A DNA stretch of 50,252 bases from Bacteriovorax sp. UBA1852 (lineage in GTDB: Bacteria; Bdellovibrionota; Bacteriovoracia; Bacteriovoracales; Bacteriovoracaceae). How positions within the stretch are numbered: the first letter of the stretch is position 1; each line of letters opens with the position of its first letter. The stretch is taken from assembly GCA_002338505.1 (NCBI GenBank), contig DDIK01000218.1, positions 1-50,252 on the forward strand, given 5' to 3'. Made by a program: the position numbers and the translations under genes. The notes under the pieces were generated by a model, which was not told where the DNA came from, ran no database searches, and was given only the letters and a program-made list of their open reading frames with translations. Below, piece after piece: positions 35,491 to 43,695 of this stretch.

Positions 35491-36160
35491 GTCAGAATTT
35501 AGCCGTGAAAAACTAGATGAATTTCTTGGAATCGTACGTAAGTATATGCAAGTACGTGGATCACTGACTCAGAGAGATCTTGCAGAGAAAGCGGATATAG
35601 GTGTTTCAACAATGAGTCGTTTTCTTACAAGGAAAACTGCAGATATAAATCCGCAGATTGTTGCAAAAATTGTGGCCGTACTCGAAATACCGCTACATGA
35701 GATGATTGATTTTGTCGAAGAGGACTTTAGCGATAGGTTTGTAAGGCTAGTGAAGTTTTACAAAGGCGCTGAGCTTGAGGCCGCACAAGAGGAAGAGAGT
35801 GATATAGAAGAACCTACAAGAGAGGCTTCGTCTCCTTCTCAAGAGCAGCAGGCACCTTTAAGTAGCCCTGCTGATCCTCTTGAAGATGCACTTCTTGATG
35901 GATTAGCAACAGGAACTGCCCAAAGAAGTGCTAGTGCAAAAGTTCAAATTGGTGGAAGAAGTAGGACTATTCCTTTTTCTCCAGATGAAGGTGGAAGAAA
36001 TAGTGAGCTTAGTTTGAAAGATAAACTCGCTCAGTTAACTCCAAGGCAAAAAGCATATATGTCTGACTTTTTGAGCCTTGATATGGAAGCAAGAGATCTT
36101 ATCGTTGACTTAGGTAACGACCTCTTTAGATACTTCAGACAAAAGGGCATGATAACTTGA
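35489..36160 (+). CDS. XRE/Cro-type helix-turn-helix regulator
   Basis: 223 residues. The N-terminal DNA-binding domain has a clear helix-turn-helix at about residues 26-48 (LTQRDLAEKADIGVSTMSRFL). The middle (95-150) is acidic, Pro/Ser/Gln-rich and probably disordered. A conserved-looking helical tail follows (LTPRQKAYMSDFLSLDMEARDLI), perhaps a dimerisation or ligand domain. It is divergent from the pentapeptide gene. The AAAGGAG site and start codon overlap a TTGCAA word, suggesting self-repression. Its stop overlaps the TTG start of the vWA-like gene. Confidence 0.75.
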   Translation: MSEFSREKLDEFLGIVRKYMQVRGSLTQRDLAEKADIGVSTMSRFLTRKTADINPQIVAKIVAVLEIPLHEMIDFVEEDFSDRFVRLVKFYKGAELEAAQEEESDIEEPTREASSPSQEQQAPLSSPADPLEDALLDGLATGTAQRSASAKVQIGGRSRTIPFSPDEGGRNSELSLKDKLAQLTPRQKAYMSDFLSLDMEARDLIVDLGNDLFRYFRQKGMIT

Positions 36161-36918
36161 AAATAGTTCTTAGCTTTTTAATTTTTTCTTCTATCTTTGC
36201 ACTACCAAAGAGTGTGGATTTTATTTTCATGTCTGCAAAGAAGTCAAAATCTACATTGAAGCTAATTAAAGAATCAAAGAAGTATGCTCAAGCTGAAAAG
36301 TGTATAAAAATGGGGGACGGATGTTTCCATCCTCAGCTTGGATTTGTTGAAGAAAATCCAGGAGCGAAGGTTATTCCTGAAGGTGATCAATCATCAGTTC
36401 TTGATAAGGACAAAACTCTTAAAACAATCAATTCAGCTGAGTCTGATATGGTCGATTGTAAGGAAGAAAAATTCTTTGATATTTTCTGTGGCAAAGCAGG
36501 GAAGAGAAAGAGAGGTCCAGTTGATCTTGAAGTATGGATTGATACAAGCTCTAGTATGAGGAATGTTGATTTTAGTTTGGAAAAAGATGAATGCTTTCGT
36601 AAGAGCTTTGTCGAAAGATTGAAAATGTCGTGTGCAATTGATGTTGCAACTTTTGATACTTCAATTAAGTCCCTCGGCGGCTTAAAAAATCTATGTTTAA
36701 ATTACGGTCTGAACGATCAAGACAGACTTATCGATTGGATTAAGAGATCAGAAGCAAAGAAGTTGATCATCCTCACTGATATCGATGAGGCCAGTATGAA
36801 ATTAAAAGACTTTCTCTTTAGAATCGGCGCCAATATAAAAGGCGCCGACTTAGGTGATTTTGATGGTGATATGTTATTAAAATATACATCAAAAATTTCA
36901 AAAAATTGTAAGAAGTAA
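36157..36918 (+). CDS. Secreted von Willebrand factor A-like protein
   Basis: 253 residues starting at TTG, overlapping the regulator stop (TTGA), with a short signal peptide (SSIFA). The metal-ion adhesion site DxSxS is at D129-S131-S133 (WIDTSSSM), and a second acidic residue D208 (IILTDID) fits the fold. Several cysteines occur in the N-terminal third and near the ends. vWA domains bind proteins through a metal ion. The coupling to a transcription regulator is unusual. It is convergent with the next lipoprotein gene. Confidence 0.65.
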   Translation: MKIVLSFLIFSSIFALPKSVDFIFMSAKKSKSTLKLIKESKKYAQAEKCIKMGDGCFHPQLGFVEENPGAKVIPEGDQSSVLDKDKTLKTINSAESDMVDCKEEKFFDIFCGKAGKRKRGPVDLEVWIDTSSSMRNVDFSLEKDECFRKSFVERLKMSCAIDVATFDTSIKSLGGLKNLCLNYGLNDQDRLIDWIKRSEAKKLIILTDIDEASMKLKDFLFRIGANIKGADLGDFDGDMLLKYTSKISKNCKK

Positions 36919-36920
36919 AT

Positions 36921-38366
36921 TTATTTCTTCTTTACTATTGTTAGATTAACTTGATCAGTGACTCTTGTGTTTTTTACGTTTAAGTCCCCATCTAAGAAAC
37001 ACCCACTTTGTTGATAGTTACATTTCTTATAGTTACAGTTATTCTTTATTGCTCCAACTGGTATGACTTGAGATTTACTTGTTCTTTTTTTGAACTGAAT
37101 TTCTTGTGATGCTTTAACATATAAACTGTTATTTTTAACAAAGTTTTGAGTGATATGACTTTTTTGATAATCTATTAGAGACGTGTTTAGTTTCGTGTTG
37201 TTTAACGTTTTTATTTTCGAGCGAATAATTGAACAATGTTTTTTATTAAGATTAACGTAGAAGTCTACATCGCTTTTCTTACAAGTGTAGGTACTGAGTT
37301 GATTAGCATAACATCTATAACCGTTAATCATTTGGTTTGACTTTATTCTTATAGCAGAGGCAATATCTCCCATTTTCATAGCTAAGAAAAATGTAAGTGA
37401 CTCTGAAGTATTATATGTCTCTTGATCATATGTTTTATGATGAGTCTTGATTTTATAATAAGTATTATTTCCAAGTTTTGTGTCAGCATTTCTAATATAA
37501 GCGTAAGTAGAATTAGATTTGATCCACATTCCTAAGTATCTCTGAGATGACTTTTGTGAAAGTGCTGGATCTAATTTTGTCGTTGTATTTGGTAACCCTT
37601 TAATCATATAAATTAGATCACCATCTTTCATTACATTGAACTCTTCTTTTCCTGAAAGACGTTCATAATTATCTCCCAAGATATAAGTGTAATCTTTTTT
37701 AGGGTATTCGTTACTTGAATAAGTCTGGCCATCTTTAAAAAAAGTAAACTCTTTAATAGTCATCCCTATGTATGCTTTCTTTTGTAGTAGAAGTTTATGA
37801 ATGTTTTTTGAAACATCTATTGTGGTCTTTTTATTTTCTTTGTGGTGTACAATAACTGATTGTAGTAGATGAGTTGTTTCATCATGAAATACATGAAAGT
37901 CTATAACAATATTTTCAACACCAAGATCATTCATATCAGAATTAATGTCTAGTTCAAGTTTTAGCTTTGCTTTTTCTATACTCTCAAAGTGAGATAGGAC
38001 TTCAAGTTCTTCGTTGGAATTAAAAATCATTGAGCTATAAAGAATATCTAGCTCTGTATTTGTCACATCTAAACTATTATACAATTTATTCTTTAAAATA
38101 GTGATGTAGTTATTTGGTCGTCCAATAGAAAGTTCTTTATTCTCTATTGAGGCGTTTAATATCTCTATATTTAGAGTTGGTAGAGTGGGGAGTGAGCTAA
38201 TATCATTTTTAGACTCTCTTTCAGGTTCACTTTGTGTTTCTTCTTGAATTTCTGATTTTGGCTGAGCTGTTCTTTCAATAAATGCCTCTGGAGTTTCAAC
38301 TGCATTATCTTTTCCACAACTGGCTAAGATAACGAGAGTGATCATTAATAGAGTTTGTTTTTTCAT
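36921..38366 (-). CDS. Large lipoprotein of unknown function
   Basis: 481 residues with lipobox ILASC (C17), then an acidic, Glu/Ser-rich linker and a long mixed region without a recognisable domain. Lys, Asn and Tyr are abundant. The last 50 residues have closely spaced cysteines (CNYKKCNYQQSGC). It is convergent with the vWA gene (2 nt apart). No relation to it is shown. Confidence 0.6.
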   Translation of the reverse strand: MKKQTLLMITLVILASCGKDNAVETPEAFIERTAQPKSEIQEETQSEPERESKNDISSLPTLPTLNIEILNASIENKELSIGRPNNYITILKNKLYNSLDVTNTELDILYSSMIFNSNEELEVLSHFESIEKAKLKLELDINSDMNDLGVENIVIDFHVFHDETTHLLQSVIVHHKENKKTTIDVSKNIHKLLLQKKAYIGMTIKEFTFFKDGQTYSSNEYPKKDYTYILGDNYERLSGKEEFNVMKDGDLIYMIKGLPNTTTKLDPALSQKSSQRYLGMWIKSNSTYAYIRNADTKLGNNTYYKIKTHHKTYDQETYNTSESLTFFLAMKMGDIASAIRIKSNQMINGYRCYANQLSTYTCKKSDVDFYVNLNKKHCSIIRSKIKTLNNTKLNTSLIDYQKSHITQNFVKNNSLYVKASQEIQFKKRTSKSQVIPVGAIKNNCNYKKCNYQQSGCFLDGDLNVKNTRVTDQVNLTIVKKK

Positions 38367-38512
38367 AATTAGTCCTTTGTTTTTTAGGACTTATGGCATG
38401 ATTACGACTTTTCGGATGTTATAAACCTTTGTGGGATAAAAGTTTCTCACCACGGAGATGTCTAGCTCATTCACTCTGGTCATTAACATCAAGAAGTGAT
38501 AAAAAAGTCAAA

Positions 38513-39544
38513 ATGAAAGAAGTTCAAGACCTTATTAAATGGTCAAAACGATCATATTCACATCTGCCATGGAGGGAGAAGCGCTCTCTTTATCACACCT
38601 TAGTTTCTGAAATAATGCTTCAACAGACAACAGTATCAACAGTCTTAAATCACTTTGAAAGATTCATCGAGGCATATCCAACGGTAACAGAATTAGCAAA
38701 AACAAGTGAAGATGAAATATGCATCGCATGGAAAGGGTTGGGGTATTACAGACGAGCTAGGAACTTAAGAAAGGCAGCCATTGATATTGAATCAAAGTTT
38801 GAAGGTAAAATTCCTCTGAATTACGATGACCTTATATCAATCACGGGGATTGGTGAATACACGGCCAATGCAATTCTCTCTATTGGAAAAGATCAGCAAG
38901 GCTTAGCAGTAGATGCCAACTTAGAACGTGTTATCTCTCGACTATTTGGTATCCAGCATAGTAAAGGGTTAAAGCTTCAAAAGAAAATTAAAGATATGTT
39001 TAACCAAGGTGACTTAAGTTTTGGGAAAGTTAAGAGTTATCGCGAGTTAAATGAATCTCTGATGGATCTTGGAAGAGTGCTTTGTCGCGCGAGAAATACT
39101 GACTGTGCAATATGCCCTTTAAGAAAGAAGTGCCTGGCGCAAATCTCAGGGGACCCCTTAGCTTATCCTGAAAAACCTGTGAATAAGGTTAAAAAATATT
39201 TCGAATTAGAGCTTCTAAGAGCAGTTGTTATAAGAGGCAACAAAGTTCTGGGCTATGAAAAAAATGAAGATGAGTGGCTTTCAGGACAAATCGAGATCCC
39301 TACTTTTATTATTCGCTCTGAAGATGGAAGTTTTAATGGATACGACAAATGGAAAGGGTCATACAAATCAACTCTAAGTATTAAAACATCAATTACAAAA
39401 TATAAAATAACGAATTATGTAATAACACCCAAGAAATCTGATCTGCCAAAGAGTACGAGATATAAATATTATGACCTTGATTTGAAAAACGTTAATTTTT
39501 CAACGACAAGCTTAAAGATATTAAACAAACTCGATGTTACTTAA
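38513..39544 (+). CDS. mutY: A/G-specific adenine glycosylase
   Basis: 343 residues from ATG 38513; the frame is open to 38429 but the extra 28 residues do not fit MutY. It removes adenine mispaired with 8-oxoguanine. Catalytic Glu E33 (SEIMLQQT), catalytic Asp D134 (LAVDANLERV), the helix-hairpin-helix GIGEYTANA and a 4Fe-4S cluster site at C191, C198, C201 and C207 (C-x6-C-x2-C-x5-C) are all present. The C-terminal part is a MutT-like 8-oxoG recognition domain. The ribosome-binding site is weak. It overlaps the next gene by 11 nt. Confidence 0.92.
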   Translation: MKEVQDLIKWSKRSYSHLPWREKRSLYHTLVSEIMLQQTTVSTVLNHFERFIEAYPTVTELAKTSEDEICIAWKGLGYYRRARNLRKAAIDIESKFEGKIPLNYDDLISITGIGEYTANAILSIGKDQQGLAVDANLERVISRLFGIQHSKGLKLQKKIKDMFNQGDLSFGKVKSYRELNESLMDLGRVLCRARNTDCAICPLRKKCLAQISGDPLAYPEKPVNKVKKYFELELLRAVVIRGNKVLGYEKNEDEWLSGQIEIPTFIIRSEDGSFNGYDKWKGSYKSTLSIKTSITKYKITNYVITPKKSDLPKSTRYKYYDLDLKNVNFSTTSLKILNKLDVT

Positions 39545-40031
39545 AGTTATTCAAAATATTCAATCTCAAATAAAAAGTAATAAGTATTCTCGTGAGCCTA
39601 TTGTTGATGAGTATAAAGGTATTTATCATTTTGATTGTACTAGTTTTATTACTTATGTACTCAAGCGCTGTGAATTAAATATTGAATCAACGCGAGCAAG
39701 TGATCTCTTTGATGAATTAGATGACTTGTTGATTCCTATAAAGAGCTTCAGTGATGTATCTTGTGGAGACATAATTATCTGGAAAAAGAACAATATCCCA
39801 AAGCATGGAGATTCTGGTCATGTCGGTATTGTTAAGGAAGTCTGTGGTTCTCGCTTAACAATCTATGATTGCGTCAAAAGTGTCCATGACAATGATTCTC
39901 GTATTGACTCAGGAATAGGTCATGGTGATATTGAAATACTTCTTGATAGTGATCAGGCCGTAGGCTTTAAGTGGCTTGGTTCGTCAAAGAAGACTAAGTA
40001 TACTTTAATCAAGTTCTTTAGGTATATTTAA
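39534..40031 (+). CDS. NlpC/P60-like cysteine peptidase or amidase
   Basis: 165 residues. The papain-like layout of NlpC/P60 proteins can be read: a catalytic Cys at C35 (YHFDCTSFITYVL), the CGDIIIW strand and a catalytic His at H96 (SGHVGIV). There is no obvious signal peptide, unusual for a peptidoglycan hydrolase, so it may be cytoplasmic or depend on another route. It overlaps the mutY end, and its own end overlaps the opposite-strand gene by 27 nt. Substrate is unknown. Confidence 0.65.
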   Translation: MLLKVIQNIQSQIKSNKYSREPIVDEYKGIYHFDCTSFITYVLKRCELNIESTRASDLFDELDDLLIPIKSFSDVSCGDIIIWKKNNIPKHGDSGHVGIVKEVCGSRLTIYDCVKSVHDNDSRIDSGIGHGDIEILLDSDQAVGFKWLGSSKKTKYTLIKFFRYI

Positions 40032-40511
40032 GACAGTGATTGCTCTCATAACCTTTAATGTTGATGGACTAACTAAGGACTCGTATTGTGTCCATGCTTC
40101 TTGTACATCATCTGTCGTGTCTTGTTTTTTTATTGATACTGAAATCTCTTGGAGTATGAGGTTAGCCTCTTCAATCTCACTATTATAGATTTCAATGTCC
40201 GCTTCTGAAGCACCAAGCTCAATTCCTTCACCGTATGATATCTGTGAAAATTCTGGTATTCCTTCTTCATCTAATATAACAAGGCCTAAAACACCACCGA
40301 GTACTATTCCTGCAGCAGTTCTCCCATCCCAGTCCCATAAGAGTGTCCAAGCAACACCACCCACAACAGGAGCGGCTAGTCCATAAAGAGCAATAGTTGT
40401 TGCCGCTACAGGATTCCAAATTGTAACAAGTGCAGCTACAGCAGCTCTTGGCTGATTAATTTGTGAGAAAGAGAGAATAAGTGTTAAAAGTACTAGTCTT
40501 AAATTTTTCAT
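40005..40511 (-). CDS. Small exported or membrane protein of unknown function
   Basis: 168 residues from ATG 40511 (the frame opens further to 40547, but a start at the signal-like MKNLRLVLL is more sensible). An N-terminal signal or anchor is followed by Ala/Gly-rich hydrophobic segments at about residues 26-80 (GLAAPVVGGVAWTLLW, GIVLGGVLGLVIL), then an acidic helical tail. No family recognised. It overlaps the NlpC-like gene tail to tail by 27 nt. Confidence 0.55.
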   Translation of the reverse strand: MKNLRLVLLTLILSFSQINQPRAAVAALVTIWNPVAATTIALYGLAAPVVGGVAWTLLWDWDGRTAAGIVLGGVLGLVILDEEGIPEFSQISYGEGIELGASEADIEIYNSEIEEANLILQEISVSIKKQDTTDDVQEAWTQYESLVSPSTLKVMRAITVLNIPKELD

Positions 40512-40664
40512 ATTAAAATGATAGCTAATCTTTAACCATAAAGTCACGTCTAAGAAGCCTTGTGTAAGCTTTTGGAAGAGAAGTTTACTAATTTTCGCAG
40601 ATTCCTATTTAGGTTTCCTCTAAAGTACCGAAAAGACATATGTGAAATCAATTTAGGGGGGCGT

Positions 40665-41690
40665 GTGAACATCTGTTTTATTATGGATCCATGGGAATCA
40701 ATTGATCCCATTGTCGATTCAACTTTAAGAATTATACATGAGGCTGCAGCACGTGGACATCGTGTCGCAATCTTTGAGCCAAAGAATCTCACAATTAGAG
40801 AAAATGAGACATATGCTTTTGCAAGTATTTTCCAAAAGATGGATAAAGTACCTGAAAGTATTCCTTCATTTTACAAGAAGGTTAAATTTAGACAGTCTCG
40901 TGTGCCGGTGAAAGGCTTTGATGTTATTTTTCTTAGAAAAGACCCGCCTCTAGATAATTTAATGCTGAACTTTCTTGATTCTGTGAAGCACGATGTTTTG
41001 ATTATCAATGATATTGATGGCCTTAGAAAGGCTAATAATAAAATCTATACGACAGCCTTTGAAGATGCACATGAATTTGTGCCGGAGACATATGTTTCTA
41101 AAGATGTTGATTATCTTGAGTCTGTTATTGTGAACTCTAAAACAGATAAAATGGTTCTTAAACCATTAGATGGGTTTGGAGGAAAGGGTGTTATTATTCT
41201 TGAAACCAAGGCAAAAATGAACATTAGATCACTTCTTGAGTTCTATATTGAGGGCTCCGGTGGAAAGAATTATGTTATTCTGCAGGAATATATAGCTGGT
41301 GCTGACAAGGGTGATGTTAGAGTACTGATGCTTGACGGGGAACCTATTGGAGCTATGAAGCGTGTCCCTAAAGAGGGTGACGCTCGAAGTAACGTCCATG
41401 CTGGTGGTAGAGCGGAAAAGTACTCTCTTTCGAAGTCGGAAAAAGAAATGTGTCGTAAAATCGGGCGAAAGCTTGTAGAAGATGGAATTGATTTTTCTGG
41501 CTTAGATATAATTAACGGTAAGCTTCTTGAGGTTAATGTTTTGTCTCCAGGTGGGATAACAAGAATTAACAAATTTAATAAGACGAAGCTTCAAAAATTA
41601 ATTATAGATTTCGCTGAGAATATTTATAGAAGAAGAGAAAAAGCTCTTAATAGAAAACTCTACTTTAAACAAGAGTTAGAAGAAGCATAA
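40665..41690 (+). CDS. Glutathione-synthetase-like (GshB/RimK) ATP-grasp ligase
   Basis: 341 residues from a GTG at 40665 with a GGGGG site just upstream; the frame is open to 40560 but the first 35 residues do not fit the family. GshB features are FIMDPWESIDPIVDSTL at the N-terminus, LKPLDGFGGKGV (ATP-grasp lid), LQEYIAG, DVRVLMLDG and the metal site LLEVNVLSPGG. Such ligases add an amino acid to a peptide carboxylate. It lies 4 nt before a hydrolase fusion of a type that keeps company with these ligases. It could act on the product of the GCS2-type ligase 20 kb away. It is not proven to make glutathione. Confidence 0.8.
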   Translation: MNICFIMDPWESIDPIVDSTLRIIHEAAARGHRVAIFEPKNLTIRENETYAFASIFQKMDKVPESIPSFYKKVKFRQSRVPVKGFDVIFLRKDPPLDNLMLNFLDSVKHDVLIINDIDGLRKANNKIYTTAFEDAHEFVPETYVSKDVDYLESVIVNSKTDKMVLKPLDGFGGKGVIILETKAKMNIRSLLEFYIEGSGGKNYVILQEYIAGADKGDVRVLMLDGEPIGAMKRVPKEGDARSNVHAGGRAEKYSLSKSEKEMCRKIGRKLVEDGIDFSGLDIINGKLLEVNVLSPGGITRINKFNKTKLQKLIIDFAENIYRRREKALNRKLYFKQELEEA

Positions 41691-41694
41691 GTAA

Positions 41695-43695
41695 ATGTTA
41701 AAATTAAGTATAAGTAAGATAATAGAGAATATTGAAAAAGAGATTGAATTTAGTTGCGTGAGTGAGGATAACTCATTCACGCTTCATATTCATGAATATG
41801 TTCCCTATATTTGCGCGGCTATTCACGATGGTGACGGCTTTAGAAAAGATCTTGATAAGAAATGTCTGCTCTCAAAAGAAGAGAGGTGGTATGAAGAAGA
41901 TCCACTAACTGCAGAGTTTACATCCTCATTACCATTAAGAATTATCGGAAATGATAGTCGTTATGAATACGACCTCAATAGAGGGCCTAAAGACTGTGTT
42001 TATGATACGGCATGGGGAAGAAAAATTTGGCAAAAGCCGCTTACTAAAGAACAAAAAGAAGTTTCAAAGGCTAAGCATGCAAACTTTTATAAGGTTGTCG
42101 ATGCTCTGGTTAGAAAACTTCAAAGAAAGTATAAGGCCTGTGTGGTCTATGATATTCATTCATATAACTATAAGAGAATTGAAGATAAAGTAGCTCCAAT
42201 GTTTAATGTAGGAACTGTCAACGTTAATGAAAAGTTTCGTCCACACATTAAAGACTGGCTTCAAAGATTATCGGTTTTAGAATCAGATTATTTTGAAAAC
42301 CAAGCGAAAGAGAATGATGTCTTTCAAGGACATGGTTACTTTTTAAAGCATATAACAAAGAAGTATAAGAATACTCTCGTGCTCGCTACGGAAGTGAGAA
42401 AGAGTTATTGTGACGAATTAACTGGAGAGATTTATCCAGAGGTCGTTGATGAACTTAAGTATGGATTTAAAAAAGCTATTCTTGCCAACGCGAAAAAGTT
42501 TATAGAAGAAAAAGCTAATGTAAGTTATGCAAAGAGAGCACACCTTTTAGCTAGTAATGTAGAGCCAATTGTTAAAAGGGTCGACTCTGCTCTTTATAAT
42601 CTTTTAAAAAGTTTTGATATTTTAAAATACGTTAATCCAAAGAACTTAGAAGCTGAGAAGAAAAAATTCTTTAGATCTAAATTTAAAAAATCCCCTGACT
42701 TTCTCTACACACCTTTAAGTCTTGATATTAATCACTTTAAACGAGCTCTTTATGAGATTCCTGTCGAAGAGATAAATGATATCTCTCTTCGTAAGATTTA
42801 TATGGGAGTGGTTGAGGCTCATGCCGATCAAGTCGAGTTATTAAATTATCGAGGTGATCGTAAGTTTAGGTACTTGAGCTTAAAGTACTTTGGAGAACCA
42901 GATAGAAATGAGATCGCAATCTCTCGCTATCTCTTAAGTTCACCGGATCGAAATGAAAGTTACGAAGCTTCGACAGATGAAATGGCGCTTAAAGAATTGA
43001 ACGATGAAATCAAACTATATGGCTTTAGTGGGAAAACGGCTTTGTCTAAGAATATACCTGCTGGTGCTTTATTCATTCCATCGAAGAATCAACTCATTGT
43101 AAAAAAGAATGCGAAAATAGATGTTAATTATTTAAAGGCACTGAAACACCACGAGATTGGTGTTCACATGTTGACCACTGAAAATGCACTAACTCAAGAT
43201 TTAAAAGTCTTAAGACTTGGTATGCCTCTCAATACGATGACTCAAGAGGGGCTTGCGATCCTAAGTGAGTATCATTCAGGACACTTTTCAATAGAGAGAC
43301 TAAAAGAAATTGCTCTAAGAACTGTTGCAATTAGGCATATGCTAACTGAAGATGACTTTGCAGAGACCTTTCATTACCTCATCGATACCTTTGGAATAAC
43401 TGAAGAAAAGTCATTCTATATTACAACACGCGTTTATCGAGGTGGAGGATTTACGAAAGATTATCTCTATTTAAGAGGTTTTATTCAGGTGAAAAAACTC
43501 TTTGATAGTGGTGCAGATATAACTCCTCTCTATGTGGGAAAGACTTCTTTAGACTACCTTCCCGAAATAAATGAACTGATTGATCGTGAAATCATCATTG
43601 CACCAAAGACAGTTCCAAGAAGTTTACAGATGGAGAGAAAGAAAGATGAAGTCATTGATTACCTTCTTTCAGGACTCTATTCCAAACTCCTTTAA
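41695..43695 (+). CDS. N-formylglutamate amidohydrolase-like domain fused to DUF1704 (QEGLA) metallopeptidase
   Basis: 666 residues. The N-terminal part (about 1-260) resembles N-formylglutamate amidohydrolase: IHDG at residue 43, YDLNR near 94, VYDTAWG, and YDIHSYN with H155. The C-terminal part (about 290-666) is the DUF1704 family, with a zincin-like H486-E487-xxx-H491 (HHEIGVHM) and the signature QEGLA at 517-521; in animals the related MATCAP protein is a tyrosine carboxypeptidase. Two hydrolases in one chain after an ATP-grasp ligase point to cleavage of a peptide or amide product. No signal peptide. The 3' end overlaps the opposite gene by 27 nt. Confidence 0.75.
   Translation: MLKLSISKIIENIEKEIEFSCVSEDNSFTLHIHEYVPYICAAIHDGDGFRKDLDKKCLLSKEERWYEEDPLTAEFTSSLPLRIIGNDSRYEYDLNRGPKDCVYDTAWGRKIWQKPLTKEQKEVSKAKHANFYKVVDALVRKLQRKYKACVVYDIHSYNYKRIEDKVAPMFNVGTVNVNEKFRPHIKDWLQRLSVLESDYFENQAKENDVFQGHGYFLKHITKKYKNTLVLATEVRKSYCDELTGEIYPEVVDELKYGFKKAILANAKKFIEEKANVSYAKRAHLLASNVEPIVKRVDSALYNLLKSFDILKYVNPKNLEAEKKKFFRSKFKKSPDFLYTPLSLDINHFKRALYEIPVEEINDISLRKIYMGVVEAHADQVELLNYRGDRKFRYLSLKYFGEPDRNEIAISRYLLSSPDRNESYEASTDEMALKELNDEIKLYGFSGKTALSKNIPAGALFIPSKNQLIVKKNAKIDVNYLKALKHHEIGVHMLTTENALTQDLKVLRLGMPLNTMTQEGLAILSEYHSGHFSIERLKEIALRTVAIRHMLTEDDFAETFHYLIDTFGITEEKSFYITTRVYRGGGFTKDYLYLRGFIQVKKLFDSGADITPLYVGKTSLDYLPEINELIDREIIIAPKTVPRSLQMERKKDEVIDYLLSGLYSKLL

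Noticed and set aside
38429..38512. N-terminal extension of MutY from a TTG
   Set aside because: The extra residues do not resemble the MutY N-terminus, which normally starts just before the LPWR motif.
40560..40664. Upstream extension of the ATP-grasp frame
   Set aside because: The extra 35 residues do not fit the GshB family and the GTG at 40665 has a strong GGGGG site.
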